A stretch of DNA of 64,000 bases from Streptomyces sp. BK340 (GTDB taxonomy: Bacteria > Actinomycetota > Actinomycetes > Streptomycetales > Streptomycetaceae): contig NZ_VISR01000022.1 of the NCBI RefSeq assembly GCF_007827595.1, positions 1 through 64,000 on the forward strand, written 5' to 3'. Below the pieces are notes generated by a model. It was not told where the DNA came from. It saw nothing but the letters and a program-made list of their open reading frames with translations, and made no database searches. Of this stretch, positions 1-9,030 are shown in pieces. Position 1 is the stretch's first letter; each line of letters begins with the position of its first letter. Position numbers and translations under genes: made by a program.

Positions 1-3000
1 ACGAGGTGGTGCTGCACAAGCCGGGCACCGCGGAACCGCTGCCCCTGGACACCGTTCCCGCCGTCGCGTGGGACGGCGACCTCGACCGCCTCGCCCGCGA
101 CGTCGGCGATCACGAGGCACCGGTCCTGCGTATTGCCGGCGTCCCGAACGCGCGCCTGTCCGACGAGGTCGCGGCGGCGCGCGAGCTGGGCCAGGAGGAC
201 TCCCTCGCGTCGGCGGTGCCCGCGCTCGACCCGGGCGACGTTCCCGCGTGGGCCGCGGTGCACGGATGGGACGCGGTGGTGACGTGGTCCGCGGACGCCG
301 TCGACCGGATGGACGTGCTCGTCTTCCGGGACGCCCCGGTGGCCGGCCGGATCCTCACCGGCACGTGCCTGCCGACGGCCGGCGAACGCACCCTGGTCAA
401 CGACCCGGTGGCCGCCGGTGCCATCACCGCGCTGCTGCCCACGCTGCGCGCGTACCTGCGGGAGACCCTGCCCGAGTACATGGTGCCGGCCGCGATCGTG
501 CCGATCGGCAGCGTGCCGCTGACGGACAACGGCAAGCCGGACCGGCGCGCGCTGCCCGTACCCGACTACTCGGCCGGCAGCAGCGGCCGGGCCCCGTCCA
601 CTCCGGAGGAGGAGTCGCTGTGCGCGCTCTTCGCCGCGGTGCTCGGACTCGACCGGGTCGGCGTCGACGACAACTTCTTCTCCGTGGGCGGCCATTCACT
701 GCTGGCCACCCGACTGGTCAGCCGCATCCGTGCCGTGCACGGTGTGGAGATCCCGATCCGGCTGGTCTTCCAGGCACCCACGGTCGCCGAGCTGGCGGAA
801 CACCTGACGTCCCTGAGCAACGTCCGCCCGCCCCTGCTGCCCCAGGACAGGCCCGAGCGGCTTCCGGTCTCCTTCGCGCAGCAGCGGCTGTGGTTCATCC
901 ACCGGTTCGAGGGGCCTTCGGCGACGTACAACGTCTCCCTGGCACTGCGGATGCGCGGCGACCTCGACACGGCCGCGCTCCGCCGTGCCGTGCACGACGT
1001 CGTGGTGCGGCACGAGTCCCTGCGCACCGTCTTCGGCGAGGCGGACGGGCAGCCGTACCAGCAGATCCTGGAGCCGACCGCGATCCAGGTGCCCTGGGAG
1101 GAGCGCGAGGTCACCGAGGCCGAACTCCCCGAGGTCCTGAGGGAGGCGGCGCGGCTGCCGTTCGACCTGGCCGGTGAGATCCCGATCCGTGCGTGGCTGT
1201 TCCGGATCAGCGAGCTGGAGTCGGTGTTCCTGATCGGCGCGCACCACATCGTCGCGGACGGCTGGTCTGCCCTCCCGCTCGCGCAGGACCTGACCGCCGC
1301 CTACGAGGCACGCCGTGAAGGCCGGACGCCGGAGTGGGAGCCGCTTCCGGTGCAGTACGCGGACTACACCCTGTGGCAGCGGGAACTGCTGGGGAACACT
1401 GACTCCCCGGGCAGCCTGTACCGACGGCAGCTGGACTACTGGACGAACCACCTGGCCGGGCTGCCCGAGACCATCGACCTGCCCACCGACCGGCCACGGC
1501 CCGCTGTGGCGTCGTACGCCGGCGACCTGGTTCCGCTCGCACTCGACGAGCAACTGACCGAAGGGGTGCGCCGGTTGGCCCGGGAAACCGGATCCACCGT
1601 GTCGATGGTGCTGCAGGCGGGGCTGGCAGCGCTGTTCACCAGGCTGGGCGTGGGCACGGACGTGCCGATCGGTTCGCCGATCGCGGGACGCACCGACGAG
1701 GCGCTGAGCCGCCTGGTCGGCTTCTTCGTCAACACCTGGGTGCTGCGGGCGGACACCTCAGGAGACCCCGGCTTCGCCGAACTCGTCCGGCGGGTACGGG
1801 AGTCGAGCCTGGCCGCCTACGACCACCAGGACATTCCGTTCGAGCACCTGGTCGAGGTGCTGAACCCGGTGCGCTCGCCGGCACACCACCCGCTCTTCCA
1901 GGTGTGTCTGGCGCTGCAGAACAACGCGCGGCCCGAGTTCGCCCTGCCGGGCCTGGCGGTGTCCGAGGAACCCTTCAGCACGGGGACTTCGCGCTTCGAC
2001 CTGTTCATCAGCCTCACCGAACGGGACGACGACGGGCCGGCCCGGATCGAGGGCTTCGCCGAGTACGCGACCGAGCTGTTCGACGCCGGCACCATCACCA
2101 CGATGCTCGACCGCTGGATCCGCTTCCTGCGTCAGGTGGTGGCCGCTCCGGACACGCCCATCGGGTCGGTGGACATCCTCGCGGGCAGCGAGCGCGCGAC
2201 GCTGGACCGCTGGGGCGGCCGGGGCCGGGACACCGGGTTCGAGGCCGGCACCGTCCACGAGCGCTTCGCCGCCACGGCCGCCGCGACCCCGGACGCGATC
2301 GCGCTGGTCTCCGCGGACGGCACGCACAGCTGGACCTACGCCGAACTGGACCACTGGTCCAACCGCATCGCCCACCACCTCCGAGCGAAGGGCGCACGGC
2401 CGGACACCCGCGTGGCGCTGGTGCTCGACCGCTCACCCCTGCTCGTGGCCGCGATCCTCGGCGTGCTGAAGACCGGCGCCGCCTATGTGCCGGTCGACCC
2501 CACCCATCCGCCCGAGCGCATCGAGTTCATGCTCGCCGACCTCGCCCCGGCCGTCACCGTGGACGAGGGTCTCGCCGACGCAGACCTCGCCGGGTGTCCG
2601 GACTCGCCGCTCGAAGCCGACGGCGTGGGGGAGCGCAGTGTCGCGTACGTGATGTACACGTCCGGCTCCACCGGCCGTCCCAAGGGCGTGGAGGTGACCC
2701 ACCGGAACGTGGTCGACCTCGCGCTCGACGGCTGCTGGGCCACCGGCGCCCACCGCCGTGTCCTGGTCCACTCACCGCACACGTTCGACGCGTCGACCTA
2801 CGAGCTGTGGGTGCCGCTGCTCGGCGGCGGCACCGCCGTGGTGGCCCGCGCCGGACGGCCGGACACCGCGGAGCTGGCCCGTGTCGTCGCCGAGCGTGCG
2901 GTGACCGGACTGTGGCTGACCGCCGGGCTGTTCGCCGTGATGGCCGAGCAGCACCCGGAATGCTTCACGAACGTCGCCGAGGTGTGGGCGGGCGGTGACG

Positions 3001-5867
3001 TGCTCTCGCCCACCGCCGTCCGCCGGGTCCTCGACGCCTGTCCCGGCATCACCGTGGTGAACGGGTACGGCCCGACGGAGACCACCACGTTCGCCGCCCG
3101 GTACCGGGTGTCCTCGGCGGACCGGTGCACCGACCCGCTGCCCATCGGTGAACGCATGGACGGCAGCCGGCTGCTGGTCCTGGACGACCGGCTGCGGCCG
3201 GTACCGCCCGGAGTGGTGGGTGAGCTGTACGTCGGGGGCGACGGAGTGGCCCTGGGGTACGCGGGCCGGCCCGGCCTGACCGGCGGGCGGTTCGTGGCCG
3301 ACCCGTTCGGGCCGCCCGGGGCGCGCATGTACCGCACCGGCGACCTGGTGCGCTGGAACACGGCCGGGAGCCTTCAGTACGTGAGCCGGGCCGACGACCA
3401 GATCAAGCTCCGCGGCTTCCGCGTGGAGCCGGGCGAACTCGAAGCGGTGCTGCGTGAACGCGACGGGGTGGCGCACGCGGTCGTCGCCGTACGCCAGGAC
3501 CGCCTCGGTGAACGCAGCATGGTCGCCTACGTGGTGCCCGACGCGTCCGCCTCCACCGGCCGCGACGCGGTCGAACAGGTCGGCGAGTGGCGTGAGATCT
3601 ACGACGAGATGTACGGCGGGACAGCGGTGGAGCCGGGCGGGGTCGGCGAGGACTTCACCGGGTGGAACAGCTCCTACACCGGACAGGCCATCCCGCTGCC
3701 CGAGATGCAGGCCTGGCGCGAGGCCGTGCTCGGGCGGGTGCGGGCCCTGCGGCCGCGCCGGGTGCTGGAGATCGGCGTCGGCTCGGGCCTGCTGCTGGGA
3801 CCGCTGGCACCGGAGGCCGAGGAGTACTGGGGCACCGACTTCTCGGCACCCGTCATCGAGCGGCTGCGGGCCCAGACCGGGGCCGACCGGCGGCTGTCGG
3901 ACAAGGTGTCGCTGCGCTGCCAGGCGGCGGACGACCCGGAGGGCCTGCCGACCGGGTTCTTCGACACGGTGATCCTCAACTCGGTCGTGCAGTACTTCCC
4001 GGACGCCGACTACCTCACCCGGGTGCTCGACCTCGCGATGGACCGGCTCGCGCCCGGCGGGCGCATCGTGATCGGGGACGTCCGCAACTACCGCACCCTG
4101 CGGATGTTCAGCGCCGCGGTGCACCGCTCCCGGCAGCCGGACGACGGCCCGGCCGCCGTGCAGGCCGCCGTCGAACGCGCGGTACTGGGCGAGAAGGAAC
4201 TGGTCGTCGACCCGGGCTACTTCACCCGCTGGGCCGCTGCACGTCCGGAGGCCGTCGCCGCCGACATCCGCCTCAAGCAGGGCAGCCACCACAACGAACT
4301 GACCCGCCACCGCTACGAGGTCGTGCTGCACAAGGAACCCGCCCGCTCACTGCACCTGGCGGACCTGCCCACGGCGGTCTGGGGAGCGGACGTGCGTGAA
4401 CCGGCCGACGTGGAGACCGCGCTGGCCCGGCACGGCGGCCAACTGCGCCTGACCCGCATCCCCAACGCCAGGCTGGCGGGCGAGGCCGCCGAGTGGGGAG
4501 CCCCGGCGGAGACCGGAGGCACACTCGACCCCGCCGAGCTGGAGGCATGGGGCGCGGCACGCGGGCTCGCGGTGTACTGCACCTGGTCGGCCCAGGCGGC
4601 GGACTGCTTCGAGGCGGTGGTCCTGCCCGACGTCGACGCCCGGTGCTGCGACGGTGTGTACCGGCCCGCCGACGCCCCCTCGTCGCGGCTGGTGAACGTG
4701 CCCGCGGTGTCCCGCCGTGTGTCCCGGCTGCCTTCGCGGCTGCGGGAGGAACTCGCGCGCCGGCTGCCGGAGTTCATGTTGCCCGGCGAGATCATCGTGC
4801 TCGACCGGCTGCCGCTCACCGAGAACGGGAAGGTGGACCGGGCGGCGCTGCCCGAGCCCGACCCGACCGCCGGTGACTACCGTGCCCCGCGCACACCGCG
4901 CGAGGAGGAACTCGCCGGACTCTTCGCCGAGGTGCTGGGCCTGGACCGGATCGGGATCGACGACGACTTCTTCGCCTGCGGCGGCCATTCCCTGCGGCTG
5001 ACCCGCCTGGTCTGGCAGATCCACGAGAAGCTGGGCGTGGACGTGCCGATCCGGACGGTGTTCCAGTACCCCACGGTGGCCGAACTTGCGGCGCAGCTGT
5101 CCGCGGACACGGAGGTCGGCTTCGAGGACCCCTTCGCCGTGCTGCTGCCCATCCGCACCGAGGGGGAGAAGCCCCCGCTGTGGTGGCTGCACCCGGGCGG
5201 CGGGCTCAGCTGGCCCTACCTGGGCTTCGCCCGGCACATCGACCAGGCCTGGCCGCTCTACGGCATCCAGGCGCGCGGCTTCGACGGAACCACGCCGCCG
5301 GCGAGCTCCATCGAGGAGATGGTCCACGACTACGTGGGGCAGGTGCTGGAGGTCCAGCCGAGCGGCCCCTACCACCTGCTGGGCTGGTCCTTCGGCGGCA
5401 CCCTGGCCCATGCCATGGCGGCGGAACTGCAGCGCCGCGGACACGAGGTGGCGCTCCTGGCCCTGCTGGATGCCGCGCCCTCCAGCCACTTCGCCGATCT
5501 CGAAGCCCTCGACGAGGCCATGGTGCGCCGATTCCTGGCCAATTACATGGGCCACCTGGCCGGAATGGAGGAATACCCGACCCTGGTCGCCACGGCCTCC
5601 GCCATCTTCGTCGGCGAGATGGAGCAGATGCGCCGGTTCACCTCGCCGCGGTACCACGGCGACGTGGTCTTCTTCAACGCACTCCTCGACCCGGAGACCC
5701 ACGACAAGCGGCAGCTGGAGGAGGAACTCGAGGTGCTGTGGCAGGAGTTCGTCGACGGTCGAATCCAGCGCTTTGACATCCCCTGCGCTCACAACGAAAT
5801 GTACTGGCCGCGTAACGCGGCTGAAATCTGTCGTGTCATCAACCAGATTCTGCGCGCAGCGCGATGA
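1..5867 (+). CDS. Non-ribosomal peptide synthetase, C-terminal part (truncated by window start)
   Basis: The reading frame is open from the left edge, so the true start lies upstream. Visible domains in order are: the tail of an adenylation domain after a methyltransferase insertion (A10 motif NGKPDRRALP, about residue 175), a carrier domain (GGHSLL, about 228), a condensation domain (HHIVADGW, about 413), a second adenylation domain (YTSGSTGRPKG, about 885), an embedded N-methyltransferase (LEIGVGSG, about 1254), the displaced A10 motif (NGK, about 1606), a carrier domain (GGHSLR, about 1659) and a terminal thioesterase (GWSFGG serine motif, about 1794, with a late His in CAHNE). My reading of the specificity code is D-A-Y-W-W-G-G-T-F-K, close to valine-type codes. 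Two consecutive methylating modules followed by release fit sarcosine then N-methylvaline, as in actinomycin synthetase III. The product assignment is inference; the domain order is seen directly. Confidence 0.93.
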   Translation, partial: EVVLHKPGTAEPLPLDTVPAVAWDGDLDRLARDVGDHEAPVLRIAGVPNARLSDEVAAARELGQEDSLASAVPALDPGDVPAWAAVHGWDAVVTWSADAVDRMDVLVFRDAPVAGRILTGTCLPTAGERTLVNDPVAAGAITALLPTLRAYLRETLPEYMVPAAIVPIGSVPLTDNGKPDRRALPVPDYSAGSSGRAPSTPEEESLCALFAAVLGLDRVGVDDNFFSVGGHSLLATRLVSRIRAVHGVEIPIRLVFQAPTVAELAEHLTSLSNVRPPLLPQDRPERLPVSFAQQRLWFIHRFEGPSATYNVSLALRMRGDLDTAALRRAVHDVVVRHESLRTVFGEADGQPYQQILEPTAIQVPWEEREVTEAELPEVLREAARLPFDLAGEIPIRAWLFRISELESVFLIGAHHIVADGWSALPLAQDLTAAYEARREGRTPEWEPLPVQYADYTLWQRELLGNTDSPGSLYRRQLDYWTNHLAGLPETIDLPTDRPRPAVASYAGDLVPLALDEQLTEGVRRLARETGSTVSMVLQAGLAALFTRLGVGTDVPIGSPIAGRTDEALSRLVGFFVNTWVLRADTSGDPGFAELVRRVRESSLAAYDHQDIPFEHLVEVLNPVRSPAHHPLFQVCLALQNNARPEFALPGLAVSEEPFSTGTSRFDLFISLTERDDDGPARIEGFAEYATELFDAGTITTMLDRWIRFLRQVVAAPDTPIGSVDILAGSERATLDRWGGRGRDTGFEAGTVHERFAATAAATPDAIALVSADGTHSWTYAELDHWSNRIAHHLRAKGARPDTRVALVLDRSPLLVAAILGVLKTGAAYVPVDPTHPPERIEFMLADLAPAVTVDEGLADADLAGCPDSPLEADGVGERSVAYVMYTSGSTGRPKGVEVTHRNVVDLALDGCWATGAHRRVLVHSPHTFDASTYELWVPLLGGGTAVVARAGRPDTAELARVVAERAVTGLWLTAGLFAVMAEQHPECFTNVAEVWAGGDVLSPTAVRRVLDACPGITVVNGYGPTETTTFAARYRVSSADRCTDPLPIGERMDGSRLLVLDDRLRPVPPGVVGELYVGGDGVALGYAGRPGLTGGRFVADPFGPPGARMYRTGDLVRWNTAGSLQYVSRADDQIKLRGFRVEPGELEAVLRERDGVAHAVVAVRQDRLGERSMVAYVVPDASASTGRDAVEQVGEWREIYDEMYGGTAVEPGGVGEDFTGWNSSYTGQAIPLPEMQAWREAVLGRVRALRPRRVLEIGVGSGLLLGPLAPEAEEYWGTDFSAPVIERLRAQTGADRRLSDKVSLRCQAADDPEGLPTGFFDTVILNSVVQYFPDADYLTRVLDLAMDRLAPGGRIVIGDVRNYRTLRMFSAAVHRSRQPDDGPAAVQAAVERAVLGEKELVVDPGYFTRWAAARPEAVAADIRLKQGSHHNELTRHRYEVVLHKEPARSLHLADLPTAVWGADVREPADVETALARHGGQLRLTRIPNARLAGEAAEWGAPAETGGTLDPAELEAWGAARGLAVYCTWSAQAADCFEAVVLPDVDARCCDGVYRPADAPSSRLVNVPAVSRRVSRLPSRLREELARRLPEFMLPGEIIVLDRLPLTENGKVDRAALPEPDPTAGDYRAPRTPREEELAGLFAEVLGLDRIGIDDDFFACGGHSLRLTRLVWQIHEKLGVDVPIRTVFQYPTVAELAAQLSADTEVGFEDPFAVLLPIRTEGEKPPLWWLHPGGGLSWPYLGFARHIDQAWPLYGIQARGFDGTTPPASSIEEMVHDYVGQVLEVQPSGPYHLLGWSFGGTLAHAMAAELQRRGHEVALLALLDAAPSSHFADLEALDEAMVRRFLANYMGHLAGMEEYPTLVATASAIFVGEMEQMRRFTSPRYHGDVVFFNALLDPETHDKRQLEEELEVLWQEFVDGRIQRFDIPCAHNEMYWPRNAAEICRVINQILRAAR

Positions 5868-5913
5868 TCTGGGCCAAACCCTTGACCGTTGGAACGATAT
5901 CTGGAGGATTAGG

Positions 5914-6126
5914 GTGAGTATCAACCCGTTCGACGACGAGAATGGCCAGTTCTATGTGCTGGTCAACGACGAGGACCAGCACTCGCTGTGGCCCGCCTTT
6001 TCCGAGGTGCCGGCCGGCTGGCGTGTTGTCTTCGGTCCGGCGGGACGGGCGGAAAGTGTCGCCTACGTGGAGGAGAGCTGGACCGACATGCGGCCCCGCA
6101 GTCTCCGGGAGGCGATGGGCCGGTAG
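5914..6126 (+). CDS. MbtH-like NRPS adenylation chaperone
   Basis: This 70-residue protein carries the MbtH signature: NPFDDENG at the start, then LVNDEDQHSLWP, a PAGW segment, and the closing WTDMRP. MbtH proteins bind NRPS adenylation domains and are often needed for their solubility or activity. It lies 46 bp downstream of the synthetase on the same strand and presumably shares its transcript. The start is a GTG at 5914, chosen because GGAGG at 5903-5907 sits at the right distance and the family begins with an N-P-F-D motif a few residues in. Actinomycin clusters carry an MbtH gene near the synthetases, which fits the neighbour, but MbtH genes are common in many NRPS clusters. Confidence 0.95.
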   Translation: MSINPFDDENGQFYVLVNDEDQHSLWPAFSEVPAGWRVVFGPAGRAESVAYVEESWTDMRPRSLREAMGR

Positions 6127-6269
6127 TTCGCGCGCCGTGGTGAAAGGCGCACGCTCTGGGCGGGCCGGAACGGATCGGTACCGTCTGCCGGTTGCAGGCC
6201 GAACAACCTAACATGGCATAGAGGCATGGACCTGACCAATCCATGAGCGTCAACGGGGAGGCTTGTGCT

Positions 6270-6773
6270 GTGGCTGGCACAAACAGCGACGTGATGTTCG
6301 TCCGATGGCCGGCACAAACGGACCTGCGGAATCGATGTAGGAGGGAGGGGGTGCCCCGTCTTCTCGTCGTGGAGGGGGGTGCACGCCCTCCCGTGTGCAA
6401 CGACCCGTTCGAGGACTGGGTGCGGGCGCCCATATCCCGAGAGGATTTGGACGCCCGCGTCAAGGCGTTACAGAACCGGCTCGACAGCCGGCAGGTGCCG
6501 ACCCTGGATTCGGCCGGAACGCTGTGTTTCGGACCGCATTCGATCACCATTTCGAATGCGCAGACCGAATTGATGGAGCTGCTGATCGAGCACTTCGGTG
6601 AGGTCGTGTACCGGCACGAACTCACGCAGCGGCTCGCCGACCGGGTGCCGATGCCCACGAGAAACTCGCTCGACCTGCACATCATGCGGCTCCGCCGCCG
6701 CCTGTCCCCGATCGATCTGGTCATCAGGACCGCGTGGGGACGCGGCTATGTGCTGGAGCACGCGGCCGCCTGA
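6270..6773 (+). CDS. Winged-helix (OmpR/PhoB-type) transcriptional regulator with a TTA codon
   Basis: This 167-residue protein has a degenerate N-terminal region (FVRWPAQ, RLLVV, EDWVRAPI) that looks like a receiver remnant without an obvious phospho-acceptor Asp. A C-terminal winged helix ends in the LDLHIMRLRRRL recognition helix and the RTAWGRGYVL hairpin typical of OmpR/PhoB DNA-binding domains. I chose the GTG at 6270 because GGGGAGG at 6255-6261 precedes it by 8 nt; an upstream in-frame ATG at 6243 has no visible ribosome binding site. Codon 67 is TTA (6468-6470), so translation should depend on the bldA tRNA, as in many Streptomyces pathway-specific regulators. Its place just after the NRPS and MbtH genes suggests control of that cluster; the target is not shown by the sequence. 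Confidence 0.82.
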   Translation: MAGTNSDVMFVRWPAQTDLRNRCRREGVPRLLVVEGGARPPVCNDPFEDWVRAPISREDLDARVKALQNRLDSRQVPTLDSAGTLCFGPHSITISNAQTELMELLIEHFGEVVYRHELTQRLADRVPMPTRNSLDLHIMRLRRRLSPIDLVIRTAWGRGYVLEHAAA

Positions 6774-6858
6774 GGGCGTGCCCGCCACGGCACCGCGTGC
6801 GGCAGTCGGGCCACGCGGTGTCGAGCCGGAGAACATCACCCAGGTGCGGGCAGGCGCC

Positions 6859-6874
6859 CCGACGGATCCGTCGG
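6859..6874. terminator. Palindrome between convergent genes
   Basis: CCGACGGATCCGTCGG is a perfect 16-nt palindrome with GC-rich flanks (GCGC on both sides). It lies between the convergent winged-helix regulator and the esterase gene. No T-tract follows, so terminator function is only plausible. Confidence 0.35.
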
Positions 6875-6891
6875 CGCGGTGCCGTCACCGA

Positions 6892-8079
6892 TCACGAACT
6901 GACCGCCAGCACGGGCAGCAGTGCGTTCTGCGACTGCTCCGCGGCGGCCGTACCGTCGCTGATGTGCAGGACCGCGTCGGCTCCCTCGAGGATCGTCCGG
7001 TCGAGCGGGCGGTAGCCCTGCTGCGGGGCGATGTCGGTCCGCGTGCGGGCATCGGCGTCCGTGACGTCCGTTGCCAGGTCCCAGGCCGTGGTGCTGCTCT
7101 GCAGCAGACCCTCGTAGGTGTCGGGCTCGGGATCCAGGAGCCCGAGAGCCTCGCTGCGGCCCAGGCTGCCGGCGACGAAGCCGTACCGCTCGCCCATCAG
7201 CGGCCCGAGGACGGTGCCGGCACCGTGCCAGTTGAGGTCCAGGTCCGCCTGGCACCAGCTGCTCGGATCGCGCTGGAAGTGCAGGTTGTGGCCGAAGGCC
7301 AGGGTCGGGCCCCGCAGTGCCTCGGCGCTGCGGACGTCGAGGAGGCTCTGGGCGATGAGCGAGTCCCGGGTGGCGAGCAGGCGGGAGATCCGCGCCGCGT
7401 GTTCGAGGCTCTGCGCACACTGCTTGTGGTACCGCAGCAGGCCGAGGCCTGCGGTCAGATGTGTCCTGGCCCGGAACCACTCGGCGTGCGCGTCCGCCGC
7501 GGCCGGCTCCGGCTCGCGCGCGTGCAGCAGGGTGAGCATGGCCTCGGCGATCGAGCGCGCCTGCTCGGCCTCGGCCGTGGCGCCGAGCGACATGGCCGGG
7601 TCCATCACCGCCTCCGTGCGGCTCCAGTCCTCGTCGTCGCCGAGGAGGTCCGTGAGGTCGACACCGAGTTGCAGGTAGTCCCGGGTGTGCTCGAGATAGC
7701 GCCGCGGGCTGGGGGCGCTGTGGTTCTCCGTCGGCGTGTCGAAGCCGTGGAACGACAGGCGCTCCTCCGGCGGCCGGTTCTCGTTGTAGGTGCGCATCCA
7801 GGCGATCAGCTGCCGGTTGGGCTCCTGGTTCCCGAAGCCATGGGAGAAGCCCTCGCGCATGACCGTGTCGAGGCTTCCGGCTCCCCCCTGGACGAAGTCG
7901 TTCACGGCGAGCGCGGCCACGCGGTCGGTCTCGAGGGCGATCGACCGGAAGCCGCGGTCGGCCAGCTGGACGAACAGCTCGTTGCGGACCCATCCGAAGG
8001 CGGGCTCCTGGTGGGTCGGCTCACCGAACGCCAGCAGGTCGCATGAGGCCACGGTGAGGTCGTGCAGGTTCTTTCTCAT
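6892..8079 (-). CDS. Erythromycin esterase (Ere)-family hydrolase
   Basis: This protein of about 395 residues shows the erythromycin-esterase family hallmarks: a GEPTHQEP segment near the N-terminus (the Glu/His pair used by Ere enzymes), ALETDR, and a FGHNLHF motif in the second half. Ere enzymes hydrolyse macrolide lactones; many actinobacterial homologues have unknown substrates. I place the start at the ATG at 8079, giving MRKNLHD; an in-frame ATG at 8097 adds six residues and neither has a strong ribosome binding site. The gene sits between the NRPS-linked regulator and the ABC exporter, and its upstream region carries copies of the TTGAGACTTT motif also found at the tandem-MerR gene. 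A role in self-resistance, opening the lactone of the local peptide, is an inference only. Confidence 0.85.
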   Translation of the reverse strand: MRKNLHDLTVASCDLLAFGEPTHQEPAFGWVRNELFVQLADRGFRSIALETDRVAALAVNDFVQGGAGSLDTVMREGFSHGFGNQEPNRQLIAWMRTYNENRPPEERLSFHGFDTPTENHSAPSPRRYLEHTRDYLQLGVDLTDLLGDDEDWSRTEAVMDPAMSLGATAEAEQARSIAEAMLTLLHAREPEPAAADAHAEWFRARTHLTAGLGLLRYHKQCAQSLEHAARISRLLATRDSLIAQSLLDVRSAEALRGPTLAFGHNLHFQRDPSSWCQADLDLNWHGAGTVLGPLMGERYGFVAGSLGRSEALGLLDPEPDTYEGLLQSSTTAWDLATDVTDADARTRTDIAPQQGYRPLDRTILEGADAVLHISDGTAAAEQSQNALLPVLAVSS

Positions 8080-8081
8080 GT

Positions 8082-8168
8082 GTCTCAATTGAACCATTGC
8101 AAGACCGGTTGAGACTTTCCGAAAGTCATGCCCATCGAACGGGATCGGTTGCGTCGGGAAGTCTCAAA
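8082..8168. promoter_or_regulatory. Cluster of TTGAGACTTT-type operator motifs upstream of the esterase gene
   Basis: Three copies of the core GTCTCAA/TTGAGAC occur here: GTCTCAA at 8082-8088, TTGAGAC at 8109-8115 and GTCTCAA at 8161-8167. The first two form a perfect inverted repeat with a 20-bp spacer. GACTTTCCGAAAGTC (8113-8127) is a perfect palindrome overlapping the middle copy. The same element recurs in the 10011-10141 intergenic region next to the tandem-MerR regulator, which makes that regulator the obvious candidate ligand. Confidence 0.6.
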
Positions 8169-8205
8169 CCGTTGATCAACCAGGGGGGGGCGGGACGGAG
8201 GGGGA

Positions 8206-9030
8206 TCAGCGGGAGCTCGACGCGTACTTGCGCACCGAGAGCGGGGCGAAGACCAGGATCAGGCCGATCGACCACGCGATCGTCTGCAGGACGTAGCCGC
8301 CCGCCGGCCCGCCGCCGAACAGTGCGCGCAGCGCGTTGACGGCCGCGGTCATGGGGCTGTGGGCGGCATAGGCCTGGAGCCATCCCGGCATCGTGCTGGT
8401 CGGCACGAACGCCGAGGAGATCAGGGTGAACGGGAAGATCCACACGGCACCGGCCGCCTGGGCGGCCTCCGCATTGGGCACCGACAGGCCGATGAAGGCA
8501 CCGAACCAGGACACCGCGTAGCCGAAGAGCAGCAACAGCAGCATGCCTCCCACCGCCGGAAGGGACCCGCCCAGGAAGCGGAATCCGACGAGCAGGCCGA
8601 TGAGCACCGTCACGGCCACGGTGACGGCGTTGCGGAAGATCTCCGACACCGTACGGCCGACGAGCACGGCGGAGCGGCTCATCGGCATCGAACGGAAGCG
8701 GTCCATCAGACCCTCGCGCATTTCCGTGGCGATGCCGATGGTGGTGCCGGCGGCCGAGCCGTACAGCGCCATCTGGACGAAGATGCCGGGGAGGAGGAAC
8801 TGGGCGTACCGGCCGCCCCCGATGTTGATCGCGCCGCCGAACACGTACGTGAACAGCAGGATGAACATGACCGGTTGGAGGAGGGAGAAGCTCACCAGCT
8901 CGGGGCTGCGCAAGGTGTGCCGGACGTTCCGCAGCGTCATCTCCCACACGTCGGACAACCACCAGGAGACTGCGCTGCGCGGCTTCGCGCCGGCCTTGTC
9001 GCTCCGCAAGGTCAGGGCCGTGGACGTCAT
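8206..9030 (-). CDS. ABC-2 type multidrug exporter permease (DrrB-like)
   Basis: This 274-residue polytopic membrane protein has an N-terminal amphipathic stretch (WEMTLRNVRHTLRSPE) and about six hydrophobic segments. They include LLQPVMFILLFTYVFGG and the later VTVAVTVLIGLLVGF, the pattern of ABC-2 permeases such as DrrB. The start ATG at 9030 overlaps the stop of the upstream ATPase gene by 4 bp (ATGA), so the two are translationally coupled. A longer open frame to 9489 exists but is only the antisense-free extension through the ATPase gene. With the ATPase it should form a drug efflux pump for the local peptide. DrrAB-like pumps confer resistance to DNA-intercalating metabolites and are reported in actinomycin clusters. 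Confidence 0.92.
   Translation of the reverse strand: MTSTALTLRSDKAGAKPRSAVSWWLSDVWEMTLRNVRHTLRSPELVSFSLLQPVMFILLFTYVFGGAINIGGGRYAQFLLPGIFVQMALYGSAAGTTIGIATEMREGLMDRFRSMPMSRSAVLVGRTVSEIFRNAVTVAVTVLIGLLVGFRFLGGSLPAVGGMLLLLLFGYAVSWFGAFIGLSVPNAEAAQAAGAVWIFPFTLISSAFVPTSTMPGWLQAYAAHSPMTAAVNALRALFGGGPAGGYVLQTIAWSIGLILVFAPLSVRKYASSSR

Noticed and set aside
8184..8191. Run of eight G residues as a frameshift site
   Set aside because: It lies in the intergenic region past the permease stop and does not affect any gene.
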